NCBI GenBank assembly: GCA_944325615.1
Contig: CALVAU010000051.1
Location: 1-13,622 of the forward strand
DNA: 13,622 nt
Source: Candidatus Gastranaerophilales bacterium
GTDB taxonomy: Bacteria; Cyanobacteriota; Vampirovibrionia; Gastranaerophilales; Gastranaerophilaceae
Direction: 5' to 3'
The notes below the pieces were generated by a model. It ran no database searches, was not told the origin of the DNA, and was given only the letters and a program-made list of their open reading frames with translations. The position numbers and the translations under genes are program-made. Positions 6,872-13,170 of the stretch are shown here, piece after piece (the first letter of the stretch is position 1; each line of letters begins with the position of its first letter).

Positions 6872-7564
6872 TTATACATTTAATATAAAACCGCCTTTAT
6901 CAGCATTTTTAAGTTTATCACCTTCTATTTTTGCCCTAAGATTTTTTATGTATTTATAAACATAATCTCTAGGTAATTCAAGAAGTGTCGCTAAATCTTT
7001 TGCATAAACTATTTTATTATTATTTTCTAAGAAGTAATCAAATACTTTTTGTTCTCTATCTGTAAGTGCTTTTTTAAATACAACTCTTACTTCTTCTCTT
7101 AAAATATCTACATGTTGAGATTTTGTAGCAGTTTTAGCGGTTTTTGGTTTTGTTGTTTTTACCGCTTTTACAGCTTTAGTAGTTTTGGTCGGTTTTACTT
7201 CTTTAGCAGTTACAGTTTTTGTTGTAGTATGAGCTTTTGGAGCAGATTTTTTTTCTGGTTTTGCATCAATATTTTCTGTAATATCCATTTTAAGATTGCT
7301 AACAGAAAATGGTGATGGTGAGATTTCTTTTTCTCTTTCATATGCTCTATCAGCAATTGTGCTAAGTCTTTCTGCTTTTGAAGGCATCCAATCATCTGCT
7401 GTAGATACAACAGGTTGTCCTTTTAAAACTATATCTATTAAGTCATTTGTCGGTTTTGCTTCTTCTATTTTTTTACCCAACCTCGCCGCAAATTCTTCTA
7501 ATGTAATCTTTTCTAATGAGCTTCTCCATTGTTTAATCTCTTCCTTGCTCAAGTATTCAGACAT
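6872..7564 (-). CDS. Lys/Thr/Ala-rich linker protein with C-terminal OmpR-type winged helix
   Basis: This 230-residue protein has three parts. Residues 1-100 are charged and helical (EEFAARLGKKIEEAKP) with no family I recognise. Residues 101-149 are a low-complexity, Lys/Thr/Ala-rich, histone-H1-like basic linker (TKTTKAVKAVKTTKP). Residues 160-230 resemble the OmpR/PhoB DNA-binding winged helix: LTDREQKVFDYFLENNNK, then the recognition-helix region PRDYVYKYIKNLRAKI (198-213) and the wing hairpin KGGFIL. There is no receiver domain and no kinase nearby. A role as a DNA-binding regulator or nucleoid-associated protein is inference. The ATG has AAGGAGAT (7571-7578) upstream. Downstream is the bidirectional terminator, so this is the last gene of the leftward group that begins at ilvC or the HD gene. 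The linker makes opposite-strand frames look long; they are not genes. Confidence 0.8.
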   Translation of the reverse strand: MSEYLSKEEIKQWRSSLEKITLEEFAARLGKKIEEAKPTNDLIDIVLKGQPVVSTADDWMPSKAERLSTIADRAYEREKEISPSPFSVSNLKMDITENIDAKPEKKSAPKAHTTTKTVTAKEVKPTKTTKAVKAVKTTKPKTAKTATKSQHVDILREEVRVVFKKALTDREQKVFDYFLENNNKIVYAKDLATLLELPRDYVYKYIKNLRAKIEGDKLKNADKGGFILNV

Positions 7565-7716
7565 TCATTAATCTCCTTAAACTGTGTAATTGTCTCACTT
7601 ACTATTCTTAATGTATCATAAATTTCGAGTAATGGCTCAAAATGTTTCGGTACGTAAATTTTTATGTTTATTGCTTTACAAAGACTTGAAAAACCTTTGA
7701 AATAGTTGTTTGTATT
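7549..7716 (-). other. Open frame of 55 codons without standard start, between tmk and the winged-helix gene
   Basis: Directly after the stop codon of the first tmk paralogue (7717-7719), the same frame stays open for 55 codons to a TGA at 7549-7551, overlapping the next gene by 16 bases. The distal part reads like a real helical protein (YVPKHFEPLLEIYDTLR, then VSETITQFKEINECL) with varied, mostly polar and amphipathic residues. It has no in-frame ATG or GTG, and no in-frame TTG. Only ATA or ATT codons (such as 7669-7671 and 7657-7659) or a late CTG could start it, and no clear Shine-Dalgarno precedes them. It could be a small protein with a non-canonical start, a decayed gene, a stop-codon read-through extension of the kinase, or chance. 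If it is non-coding, the gap at 7565-7716 holds only weak promoter-like sequence for the winged-helix gene. Confidence 0.25.
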
Positions 7717-8388
7717 TTAGTACATAACCCCAGAATCAAGGATTTTCTGGACTTCGGATTTCATAATTTTATGAATTTCATTTATAGGTTTTGTACCGTC
7801 AATGCTTATGAAATTGTATTCAGTTTTCATATCATTATATTGTTCCAAGCATTTTTTCTGATAAATTTCAAAGCTTTTATAAAAGTCAGTAGAAAAACCT
7901 ACATCTCGGCCGCTTTCGTAAAAATCAAGTCCTGTGGTGCCGATAATTCTTTTCAAAAGAACATCTACTGGCATATCAAGGTAAAATATCAAATCCGGTT
8001 CAGGTGCATATTCATACAAATTCTTAACCCATTCAATATTTTGCCCTCTTACAACATCTCTAGCAAGAGCTGTATAATAGTATCTATCTAAAAGTACAAT
8101 AAATCCTGATTTTAAAGCAGGTATAATCGTGTTTTCCAATCTATCTGCAAAATCTGCAGCATATAAAAGGCTGTATGTTGTGGCGTTTAATAAGTTTCTA
8201 TCTTTGGCATCATCGATTACATTAGCGATAAGTCTTGAAGTTTTCCACTCTGATACCATAACGCCGTAGCATTGATCTTCTATTGCTCGTTTTAAAAGCT
8301 CAAGTTGTGTTGATTTTCCGCTGCCGTCAGTTCCTTCTATTACTATAAGCAGACCGTCATAGTTATGTTTTTTCTTAAATTTTTCCAT
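7717..8388 (-). CDS. Thymidylate kinase-like protein, copy 1
   Basis: This is a P-loop nucleoside-monophosphate kinase of the dTMP kinase family, 223 residues. Visible motifs are the Walker A GTDGSGKST (19-27), the helix segment AADFADRL (77-84) and DRY at 101-103 in DRYYYTALARD. Canonical thymidylate kinases phosphorylate dTMP to dTDP. The family's usual TREPG motif, whose Arg binds the dTMP phosphate, is replaced by SEWKTSRLI (46-54), and the Gln-Gly pocket after DRY by ARDVVRG. The fold is clear, but the substrate is less certain. The ATG overlaps the stop codon of the upstream paralogue by one base (TAATG), and AAGGAG (8399-8404) lies ten bases upstream, so translation is coupled. The two proteins align without gaps for the first 150 residues and are about half identical there by eye. 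This indicates an old tandem duplication, not a recent one. Confidence 0.82.
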   Translation of the reverse strand: MEKFKKKHNYDGLLIVIEGTDGSGKSTQLELLKRAIEDQCYGVMVSEWKTSRLIANVIDDAKDRNLLNATTYSLLYAADFADRLENTIIPALKSGFIVLLDRYYYTALARDVVRGQNIEWVKNLYEYAPEPDLIFYLDMPVDVLLKRIIGTTGLDFYESGRDVGFSTDFYKSFEIYQKKCLEQYNDMKTEYNFISIDGTKPINEIHKIMKSEVQKILDSGVMY

Positions 8389-9062
8389 TACAGCGTAACT
8401 CCTTTTGCTTCCAGAACTTTTTTGAGCATTTCTCTTATTTCAACCTGTTTTTTGTGAATTGAATCTGTTGCATCAATTTTTACAAGCCCAAATTCTTTTA
8501 CCATTTTTTGATATTCTTTTATTACTCGAGTTTGGAATATCATATAACTTTCGTAAGGATCATTGCTTAATTTTAAATCCATACCGGCTTCGTAGAATTT
8601 TGGTGCTCGATTTGCGCAGATTCTTTCCATTGAAATTTTAGGGTTAATATCAAAATATATTGCTAAATCCGGTTTTATTGCAAAGTCATAGACTTTTCTG
8701 ACCCATTGCGGATCAACGCCTCTTGCAACATCTCTTGCAAATGCTGTATAGGCATATCTATCGGCAAGTACAATGAAACCAGCTTTCAGGGCCGGATCAA
8801 TGACTTGTTTTAATCTATCAGCAAAGTCAACGGCGTGCAATAGAGAAAAAGTCCTTGGTGAGAGCATATTTTTCTTCTTAGCTAATTTTGTTGTCTGGCT
8901 AATCAACTCTGATGAGTTCCACTCAGTAAAAATTACATCTTGACCGATTGATTTAAGCCAATCTCTTAATAATGCTAACTGAGTTGACTTTCCGCTGCCA
9001 TCAATTCCTTCTACGCAAATTAATGTACCTTTTAAATTATGTTTTTCCGTTAATTTAGACAA
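8388..9062 (-). CDS. Thymidylate kinase-like protein, copy 2
   Basis: This 224-residue paralogue of the next gene has Walker A GIDGSGKST (19-27), AVDFADRL (77-84), DRY at 101-103 (DRYAYTAFARD) and a lid region around FYEAGMDLKLSNDPY (156-170). Like its partner it has TEWNSSELI (46-54) instead of TREPG, so both belong to the same divergent branch of the dTMP kinase family. It starts at TTG with GAGG (9071-9074) eight bases upstream; there is no better start. It lies 43 bp after the HD nuclease gene in the same direction with no terminator between, so they are probably co-transcribed. Either copy might be the essential dTMP kinase, or the two could have separate substrates or form a heterodimer, since family members are dimers. 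The sequence does not decide this. Confidence 0.84.
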   Translation of the reverse strand: MSKLTEKHNLKGTLICVEGIDGSGKSTQLALLRDWLKSIGQDVIFTEWNSSELISQTTKLAKKKNMLSPRTFSLLHAVDFADRLKQVIDPALKAGFIVLADRYAYTAFARDVARGVDPQWVRKVYDFAIKPDLAIYFDINPKISMERICANRAPKFYEAGMDLKLSNDPYESYMIFQTRVIKEYQKMVKEFGLVKIDATDSIHKKQVEIREMLKKVLEAKGVTL

Positions 9063-9105
9063 ATTTTTGACCTCTTTTTCTTGTATTTTAAATCCTTTTA
9101 TAAGA

Positions 9106-9939
9106 TTATGCTTCTAGCATTGAAGTACTTATTTTCCCAAATTTTGCAGACATATTATCGATTAGGTGAATTAAATATAATTCAGGTTCTAAATCTCTTT
9201 CATTCAAATCAATAATTGCACCCCATTCAGCTCGGCCGTGGTGAGCTGCTATCATTTTTGCAACTTCTTTGAAGCCTTGTGTCATACAGATTGAAAAACC
9301 GTATTGTGAATGGGTAATCCATTCTTTTCTAAAATCTTCATCATAATCAATCAGTCCAGTTTCTAAATCAATTGTATATTCAAAGATTTTCCCTATATCG
9401 TGCAAAATACAGGCTGCATAGATATTATCTCTATTTGGTTTATAATCCATTGCATTCATATTAATCTCTGCAAACTTAAGACATTCTACCGTATGCACTA
9501 ACAATCCGCCAATGTAGTTATGGTGCATAAGTTTAGCAGCTGGTGCAACTTTTATTAGATCTTTATGCTTTTCAAAATAATCTGTTAAAAAGTTTTTTAG
9601 CTTTTCATTTTCTATTTTTTCAAAGTAAGATGTTAATTCTTTGAAATAGGTTTCTCGTTCAGTTTCATTAAGTCCCATTTTCGCTTCTTTTACAAGCTCC
9701 AATGAATTTATCAGACAGTTGTTAAATTTTTCATTAAAAGAACCTGAAACGATTCTCAAAAGGTTTCCACAGCGGAATAATTTACTATCCATTCTATTTA
9801 GTGCTTCTTCCCAGAGTATGCAATTTAAAAGTGAATCATCTTCTGTATTGCGAAGTTGAAGCTTCCCCATTTTTGTACCGGCTTTAGTATCTCCTACTGA
9901 AAAAATTACTACTTCATATATAATATCTGTACTGAACAT
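9106..9939 (-). CDS. HD-domain 3'-5' exoribonuclease, YhaM-like
   Basis: This 277-residue protein has an N-terminal OB-fold-like region (about 5-85, with YEVVIFSVGD and LNCILWEEALNRM) followed by a metal-dependent HD phosphohydrolase domain. Metal ligands fit H149 in GGLLVHTVE, H180/D181 in ACILHDIGK, H210, H233-H234 in AAHHGRAEWG, and D261 in HLIDNMSAK. This order of OB fold then HD, with HDIGK and HHG motifs, is that of the YhaM family, which degrades RNA or single-stranded DNA 3' to 5'. Family members are usually a little over 300 residues, so this one is slightly short at the C-terminus. The frame cannot start upstream because a TGA lies just before the ATG. There is no Shine-Dalgarno at normal distance; see the hairpin at 9950-9974. 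It follows ilvC by 42 bp. Confidence 0.85.
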   Translation of the reverse strand: MFSTDIIYEVVIFSVGDTKAGTKMGKLQLRNTEDDSLLNCILWEEALNRMDSKLFRCGNLLRIVSGSFNEKFNNCLINSLELVKEAKMGLNETERETYFKELTSYFEKIENEKLKNFLTDYFEKHKDLIKVAPAAKLMHHNYIGGLLVHTVECLKFAEINMNAMDYKPNRDNIYAACILHDIGKIFEYTIDLETGLIDYDEDFRKEWITHSQYGFSICMTQGFKEVAKMIAAHHGRAEWGAIIDLNERDLEPELYLIHLIDNMSAKFGKISTSMLEA

Positions 9940-9949
9940 TTTTATAATT

Positions 9950-9983
9950 CAGCTTACGTAATTTCGTAATGCTGCCTTTCCTT
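9950..9983 (-). promoter_or_regulatory. Hairpin between a distant Shine-Dalgarno and the HD nuclease start
   Basis: On the minus strand, CAGCATTACG (9965-9974) can pair with CGTAAGCTG (9950-9958) with one bulged A, a 9-bp stem and a 6-base loop. Directly before its base is the purine run AAGGAAAGG (9975-9983), which overlaps the ilvC stop codon. Linearly this run is 35 bases from the ATG at 9939. With the hairpin folded, only about 10 bases (AATTATAAAA) remain between, a usable spacing. There is no U-tail, so this is not a terminator. Confidence 0.4.
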
Positions 9984-11007
9984 AATTTCTGTCTCTATCA
10001 ATAATTTTTTTATCTTTGCCCCAGATAAATGATGATCTGATTTCGGAGCCGATTTTTTCGATTGAATGCTCTTGATTTTCTTTTCGTAATTCATTAAATT
10101 TTTTGCATCCGCTTTTCATTTCATTCATAAATTCATCTGAGAACTTTCCACTTTGAATATCTTTCAAAATTTCCCTCATTGCAGTCTTTGATGCTTCACC
10201 GATAACTTTGGGACCTCTTGTCATATCACCGTATTCTGCAGTGTTTGAAATTGAGTATCTCATATCGGCAAGACCGCCTTCGTAAATCAAATCTACAATC
10301 AATTTCATTTCATGCAGAGTCTCAAAGTAAGCCATATAAGGAGAATATCCTGCCTCTACAAGAGTTTCATAGCTGGCTTTGATCAGTGCGCTAATTCCTC
10401 CGCAAATGACAGCTTGTTCCCCGAATAAATCAGTTTCCGTTTCTTCTTTGAAGGTCGTTTCAATAATTCCTGCACGACCGGCGCCGATTGCAGAAGCATA
10501 AGATAGCGCAACGTCTTTAGAATCGCCTGAGATATCTTGATATACCGCAATTAAGGATGGAACACCTTTTTTAAGCTCGTATTCACTTCTTACAGTATGT
10601 CCCGGACCTTTTGGGGCTACCATAATTACATTGACACCTTCTGGTGCTACGATTTTTTTGAAGTGGATATTAAATCCGTGAGAGAACATCAAATATTGAC
10701 CTTTTCTCATATTAGGTTTGATTTGACGCTCAAAAACTTCAGCTTGAATTTCATCGGGAATAAGGATTTGTACGATGTCAGCCCATTTTACGGCATCTTC
10801 AATTGACATTGTCTTAAATCCGTATTTTTTTGCTTTTTCATCACTTTTTCCACCGAGTCTCAATCCCAATACAACATTGCATCCTGAATCTTTGAGATTC
10901 ATAGATTGTCCATATCCTTGAGAGCCGAAGCCGATGATTGCTATTTTTTTAGATTTAATTAAATCAGTATCAATAGCTTTGTCAAGATAAATTTTTAATT
11001 CACTCAT
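9982..11007 (-). CDS. ilvC: Ketol-acid reductoisomerase (NADP+), class I
   Basis: IlvC converts 2-acetolactate or 2-aceto-2-hydroxybutyrate to the dihydroxy acids of the valine, leucine and isoleucine pathway. At 341 residues it is the short class I form. The Rossmann domain (about 1-180) has GFGSQG (26-31) and the cofactor loop GLRLGGKS (48-55), whose Arg and Ser suggest NADPH. H110 in FSHGFNIHF and VAPKGPGHTVR (130-140) are conserved. In the knotted helical domain, D193 and E197 (ETDLFGEQ), E229 and E233 (FETLHEMK), and S254 in SISNTAEYG match the Mg2+ and substrate ligands. No other ilv gene is adjacent, so it is regulated alone or with the downstream HD and tmk genes. An in-frame TAA directly precedes the ATG, fixing the start. 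The nearest AAGGAG (11031-11036) is unusually far, 23 bases upstream. Confidence 0.98.
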   Translation of the reverse strand: MSELKIYLDKAIDTDLIKSKKIAIIGFGSQGYGQSMNLKDSGCNVVLGLRLGGKSDEKAKKYGFKTMSIEDAVKWADIVQILIPDEIQAEVFERQIKPNMRKGQYLMFSHGFNIHFKKIVAPEGVNVIMVAPKGPGHTVRSEYELKKGVPSLIAVYQDISGDSKDVALSYASAIGAGRAGIIETTFKEETETDLFGEQAVICGGISALIKASYETLVEAGYSPYMAYFETLHEMKLIVDLIYEGGLADMRYSISNTAEYGDMTRGPKVIGEASKTAMREILKDIQSGKFSDEFMNEMKSGCKKFNELRKENQEHSIEKIGSEIRSSFIWGKDKKIIDRDRN

Positions 11008-11013
11008 TTAAAA

Positions 11014-11068
11014 CACTTCTTTCTTTTATACTCCTTCAGTTAATTCTAGCACAAATAAAAAAGAAGTG
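11014..11068. repeat. 9-bp inverted repeat flanking the ilvC promoter
   Basis: CACTTCTTT (11014-11022) and AAAGAAGTG (11060-11068) are exact inverted copies separated by 37 bases. They bracket the ilvC -10 element and Shine-Dalgarno. This could be an operator pair for a dimeric regulator or chance in purine/pyrimidine-rich DNA. Confidence 0.25.
11043..11051 (-). promoter_or_regulatory. Extended -10 promoter of ilvC
   Basis: The minus strand reads TGCTAGAAT: TAGAAT (five of six consensus bases, 11043-11048) with the TGn extension. No good -35 is visible 17 bp upstream. The predicted transcript start near 11036 places the AAGGAG motif (11031-11036) at the very 5' end of a leader of about 29 bases. 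Confidence 0.5.
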
Positions 11069-11087
11069 AGTGAAATATTTTTAACTG

Positions 11088-12077
11088 TTAATTCGTTACA
11101 ATTTTGCTGTTTTCGCCGAAAAGAAATACTTGTATTGCGTTTTCGGTTGATTTTACGGGTTTGTAGAAATGTTTTACTAATACAATTTGATTTTGTATCG
11201 GAGTATAAGCTTTATTTTTTAAGTATTCGCCTAATTTATCAGCGGTTTTTGTATAATTTTTTTGCTTAATAAAGGGATAGAAAACGCTTCTTCTTCTGTC
11301 AATTTCTGATATTGCGTATTTTAGTATGTCATCATAGCTGATTTCATACCCGTCATTTGTAATAAAATCAATTATAAAATTGTTATTATCGCTTGTTGTA
11401 ATTGAAAGATATGCAATAATTCTTTTATGCACAGGCTCTTCAAGCACGTATCGGTTTTTGTAGAATTGAGAATACCCACCTAAGATTGGTTCTTGAAATT
11501 CTTGTTTGATACGTTCTAGTGAGGCTTTATAAATTGTTTCGATTTCGCTGTTGTAGAGTTTACATACCGCTTTTGCGTCGCTGTTATTGAACGGTCTGAA
11601 GCCGCAAGGAATTTCTTTAGACTTTTCAAAATTTTCAACTTTCCATAAAGTTTCACTCGCGCATTGTCTGAATCCGCATCCGTCTGTAAAAAGTTTCAAA
11701 AGTTCATCGTGGCACTCGTCAACCGAGACTATAAATGATGTTGCGCCTTTTGCAGAATATCTTGAGGTTACAAAATCAATTAATTGTTTCCCTGCATCAT
11801 ACAGATTGTTTTGGAATACAAGTCTTGTAATATTGATTTTATATGGGTTTCCGATTGCAGGCTCTATCGTGATTATTCCTAAAATTTCTTTGCCGTCGAG
11901 TAAAATATAAGATTCGTTTAAAAATTTGTATTTTAAAGGTAATAATGAATTGATAATTCCAAAAGGCTCATTAAGTAAAGCTTTTGAAAAAAGTTCACCT
12001 TCAGAAGAGCCCAGATATGAAATCATTTTTTTTATTTTAGGATAATCAAAACAATTTAATTTTCGGATACGTGTCAT
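11088..12077 (-). CDS. Tandem GNAT-fold acetyltransferase-like protein
   Basis: This 329-residue protein looks like two GNAT (Gcn5-related acetyltransferase) halves. The N-terminal half (about 1-147) has a beta pair SYILLDGKEILGIITIEP (56-73), the strand INITRLVF (81-88) leading to the acetyl-CoA helix NNLYDAGKQLIDFV (90-103), and the closing GCGFRQCASETLWKV (133-147). The acetyl-CoA loop lacks the usual Arg/Gln-x-x-Gly-x-Gly/Ala form, so activity is uncertain. The second half (about 158-300), starting CGFRPFNNSDAKAV, shows the same strand/helix order with RIIAYLSITTSDNNNFIIDFI but is more degenerate. The substrate is unknown. The likely promoter lies so close to the ATG that the mRNA would be leaderless, and no Shine-Dalgarno is present. 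ilvC lies 80 bp downstream with its own promoter. Confidence 0.72.
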   Translation of the reverse strand: MTRIRKLNCFDYPKIKKMISYLGSSEGELFSKALLNEPFGIINSLLPLKYKFLNESYILLDGKEILGIITIEPAIGNPYKINITRLVFQNNLYDAGKQLIDFVTSRYSAKGATSFIVSVDECHDELLKLFTDGCGFRQCASETLWKVENFEKSKEIPCGFRPFNNSDAKAVCKLYNSEIETIYKASLERIKQEFQEPILGGYSQFYKNRYVLEEPVHKRIIAYLSITTSDNNNFIIDFITNDGYEISYDDILKYAISEIDRRRSVFYPFIKQKNYTKTADKLGEYLKNKAYTPIQNQIVLVKHFYKPVKSTENAIQVFLFGENSKIVTN

Positions 12078-12083
12078 ATTCTT

Positions 12084-12112
12084 ATTATATATTCTATTTT
12101 AATGTTTCGCAA
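12084..12112 (-). promoter_or_regulatory. Promoter of the GNAT gene, apparently leaderless
   Basis: On the minus strand TTGCGA (12107-12112) and a perfect TATAAT (12084-12089) are separated by 17 bp. Counting seven bases past the -10 puts the transcript start at about 12077, the A of the ATG. It overlaps the divergent promoter of the plus-strand dehydrogenase gene. Confidence 0.6.
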
Positions 12113-12117
12113 GTTTG

Positions 12118-12126
12118 TGTTAAAAT
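12118..12126 (+). promoter_or_regulatory. Extended -10 promoter of the dehydrogenase pair
   Basis: TGTTAAAAT has TAAAAT (12121-12126, five of six consensus bases) with the TGn extension. The -35 position (12098-12103, TTTAAT) is weak. The start near 12133 would give a leader of about 13 bases with GAGGG (12136-12140). The opposing GNAT promoter's -35 lies between these two elements, so both cannot easily be occupied at once. Confidence 0.5.
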
Positions 12127-12145
12127 TTTTGTGAAGAGGGATATT

Positions 12146-13156
12146 ATGAAAATTGCGATAATAGATGATGATAAAATTACAGTAAAAAGTGCGGAAAACC
12201 TGAAATTAAACGGTAAAAAAGGCGCAATAGTAAAAGTTTTAGGCTGCGGGCTTTGTGGGTCTGATATAGTTAAGTTCAGGGAAAAAATTTCTAAAAACGG
12301 AACTGTCTTAGGACATGAAATTGTAGCAGCGATTGTAGAAATAGATTCCTCAACAGAATTTAAGGTCGGCGATAAAATAGTTACATCGCATCATATTCCT
12401 TGCGGGAAGTGTATTTACTGCAAATCAGGAAATGTCTCTATGTGCAATCATTTTAAAAGCACAAATATAATTCCTGGCGGATTCAGTGAATATGTTTATT
12501 TATCAGAAGAACATCTTGAAAATGTAGCTCATATATTGCCTGAGAATATGGATGAAATCGAAGGATCATTCTACGAGCCTTTGGGGTGTTGTATAAGGGC
12601 TGTGCATCGTGCAGATTTGATGAAAAATTCGACAGTACTTGTCGTCGGACTCGGCTCTATTGGGATTTTGATGGCACAAGCCCTAAAAGCACATGGAATG
12701 AATGTTATCGGATGTGATTTGATTGATCAAAGAGTTGAGCTATTGAAATCTTTAGGTATTGAAGCTATAAATTCTTCAGATTTTGATAAAACAAAAAAAT
12801 ATATCTCTGATAAGACCGATAATTACGGAGTGGATGCCGTATTTATGACGTCAGGTGCAGATAAGGCGATTGATTTTGCACTTAAAATGGTAAGGAACGG
12901 CGGTAAAATTCTTGTGTTTGCAAGCACTCCAAAAAATTTTGGGTATCCTAATAACGAAATATATTACAGAGAATTGACTGTTCTTGGCAGTTACTCACCT
13001 GCACCTTCAGATTTAGCGGAGTCTCTGGATTTGTTGAAATCCGGTAAAGTAAATGTTAAAGGTTTGTCAACAGTTTATGCATTTGATAATATTGAAAAGG
13101 CTTTTGAAGATACAATTTCAAATAAAATCTTAAAAGCTTATATAAAAATATCTTAG
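12146..13156 (+). CDS. Zinc-dependent medium-chain dehydrogenase (sorbitol/threonine dehydrogenase-like), first of pair
   Basis: This 336-residue member of the medium-chain alcohol/polyol dehydrogenase superfamily oxidises a secondary alcohol with NAD(P)+. Catalytic zinc ligands fit C37 (GLCGSD), H57/E58 (LGHE) and E144 (YEPLG). The structural zinc cysteines are C86, C89, C92 and C100. The Rossmann motif GLGSIG (168-173) and an acidic residue at the end of the second strand (D191) suggest NAD(H). The exact alcohol (polyol, sugar phosphate, threonine or other) cannot be read from sequence. The frame extends 75 bases upstream to GTG 12071, but that would run through the promoter and into the GNAT gene start. 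ATG 12146 with GAGGG five bases upstream gives the conserved N-terminus. A second dehydrogenase gene follows after 14 bp, so this is an operon. Confidence 0.9.
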   Translation: MKIAIIDDDKITVKSAENLKLNGKKGAIVKVLGCGLCGSDIVKFREKISKNGTVLGHEIVAAIVEIDSSTEFKVGDKIVTSHHIPCGKCIYCKSGNVSMCNHFKSTNIIPGGFSEYVYLSEEHLENVAHILPENMDEIEGSFYEPLGCCIRAVHRADLMKNSTVLVVGLGSIGILMAQALKAHGMNVIGCDLIDQRVELLKSLGIEAINSSDFDKTKKYISDKTDNYGVDAVFMTSGADKAIDFALKMVRNGGKILVFASTPKNFGYPNNEIYYRELTVLGSYSPAPSDLAESLDLLKSGKVNVKGLSTVYAFDNIEKAFEDTISNKILKAYIKIS

Positions 13157-13170
13157 AAAAGGTAGAATAA

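Noticed and set aside
7112..7571. Plus-strand open frames opposite the linker-winged-helix gene
   Set aside because: They arise from the repeated Lys/Thr/Ala codons read in reverse, giving Phe/Ser-rich low-complexity text. The minus-strand gene has a good ribosome binding site and a terminator.
11008..11087. T-box, leader peptide or other classic attenuator before ilvC
   Set aside because: The gap is only 80 bp. There is no run of Val/Leu/Ile codons, no T-box core and no terminator/antiterminator pair.
12071..12145. Longer N-terminus for the first dehydrogenase from GTG 12071
   Set aside because: It overlaps the divergent GNAT start and both promoters and encodes a Tyr/Phe-rich stretch absent from the family.
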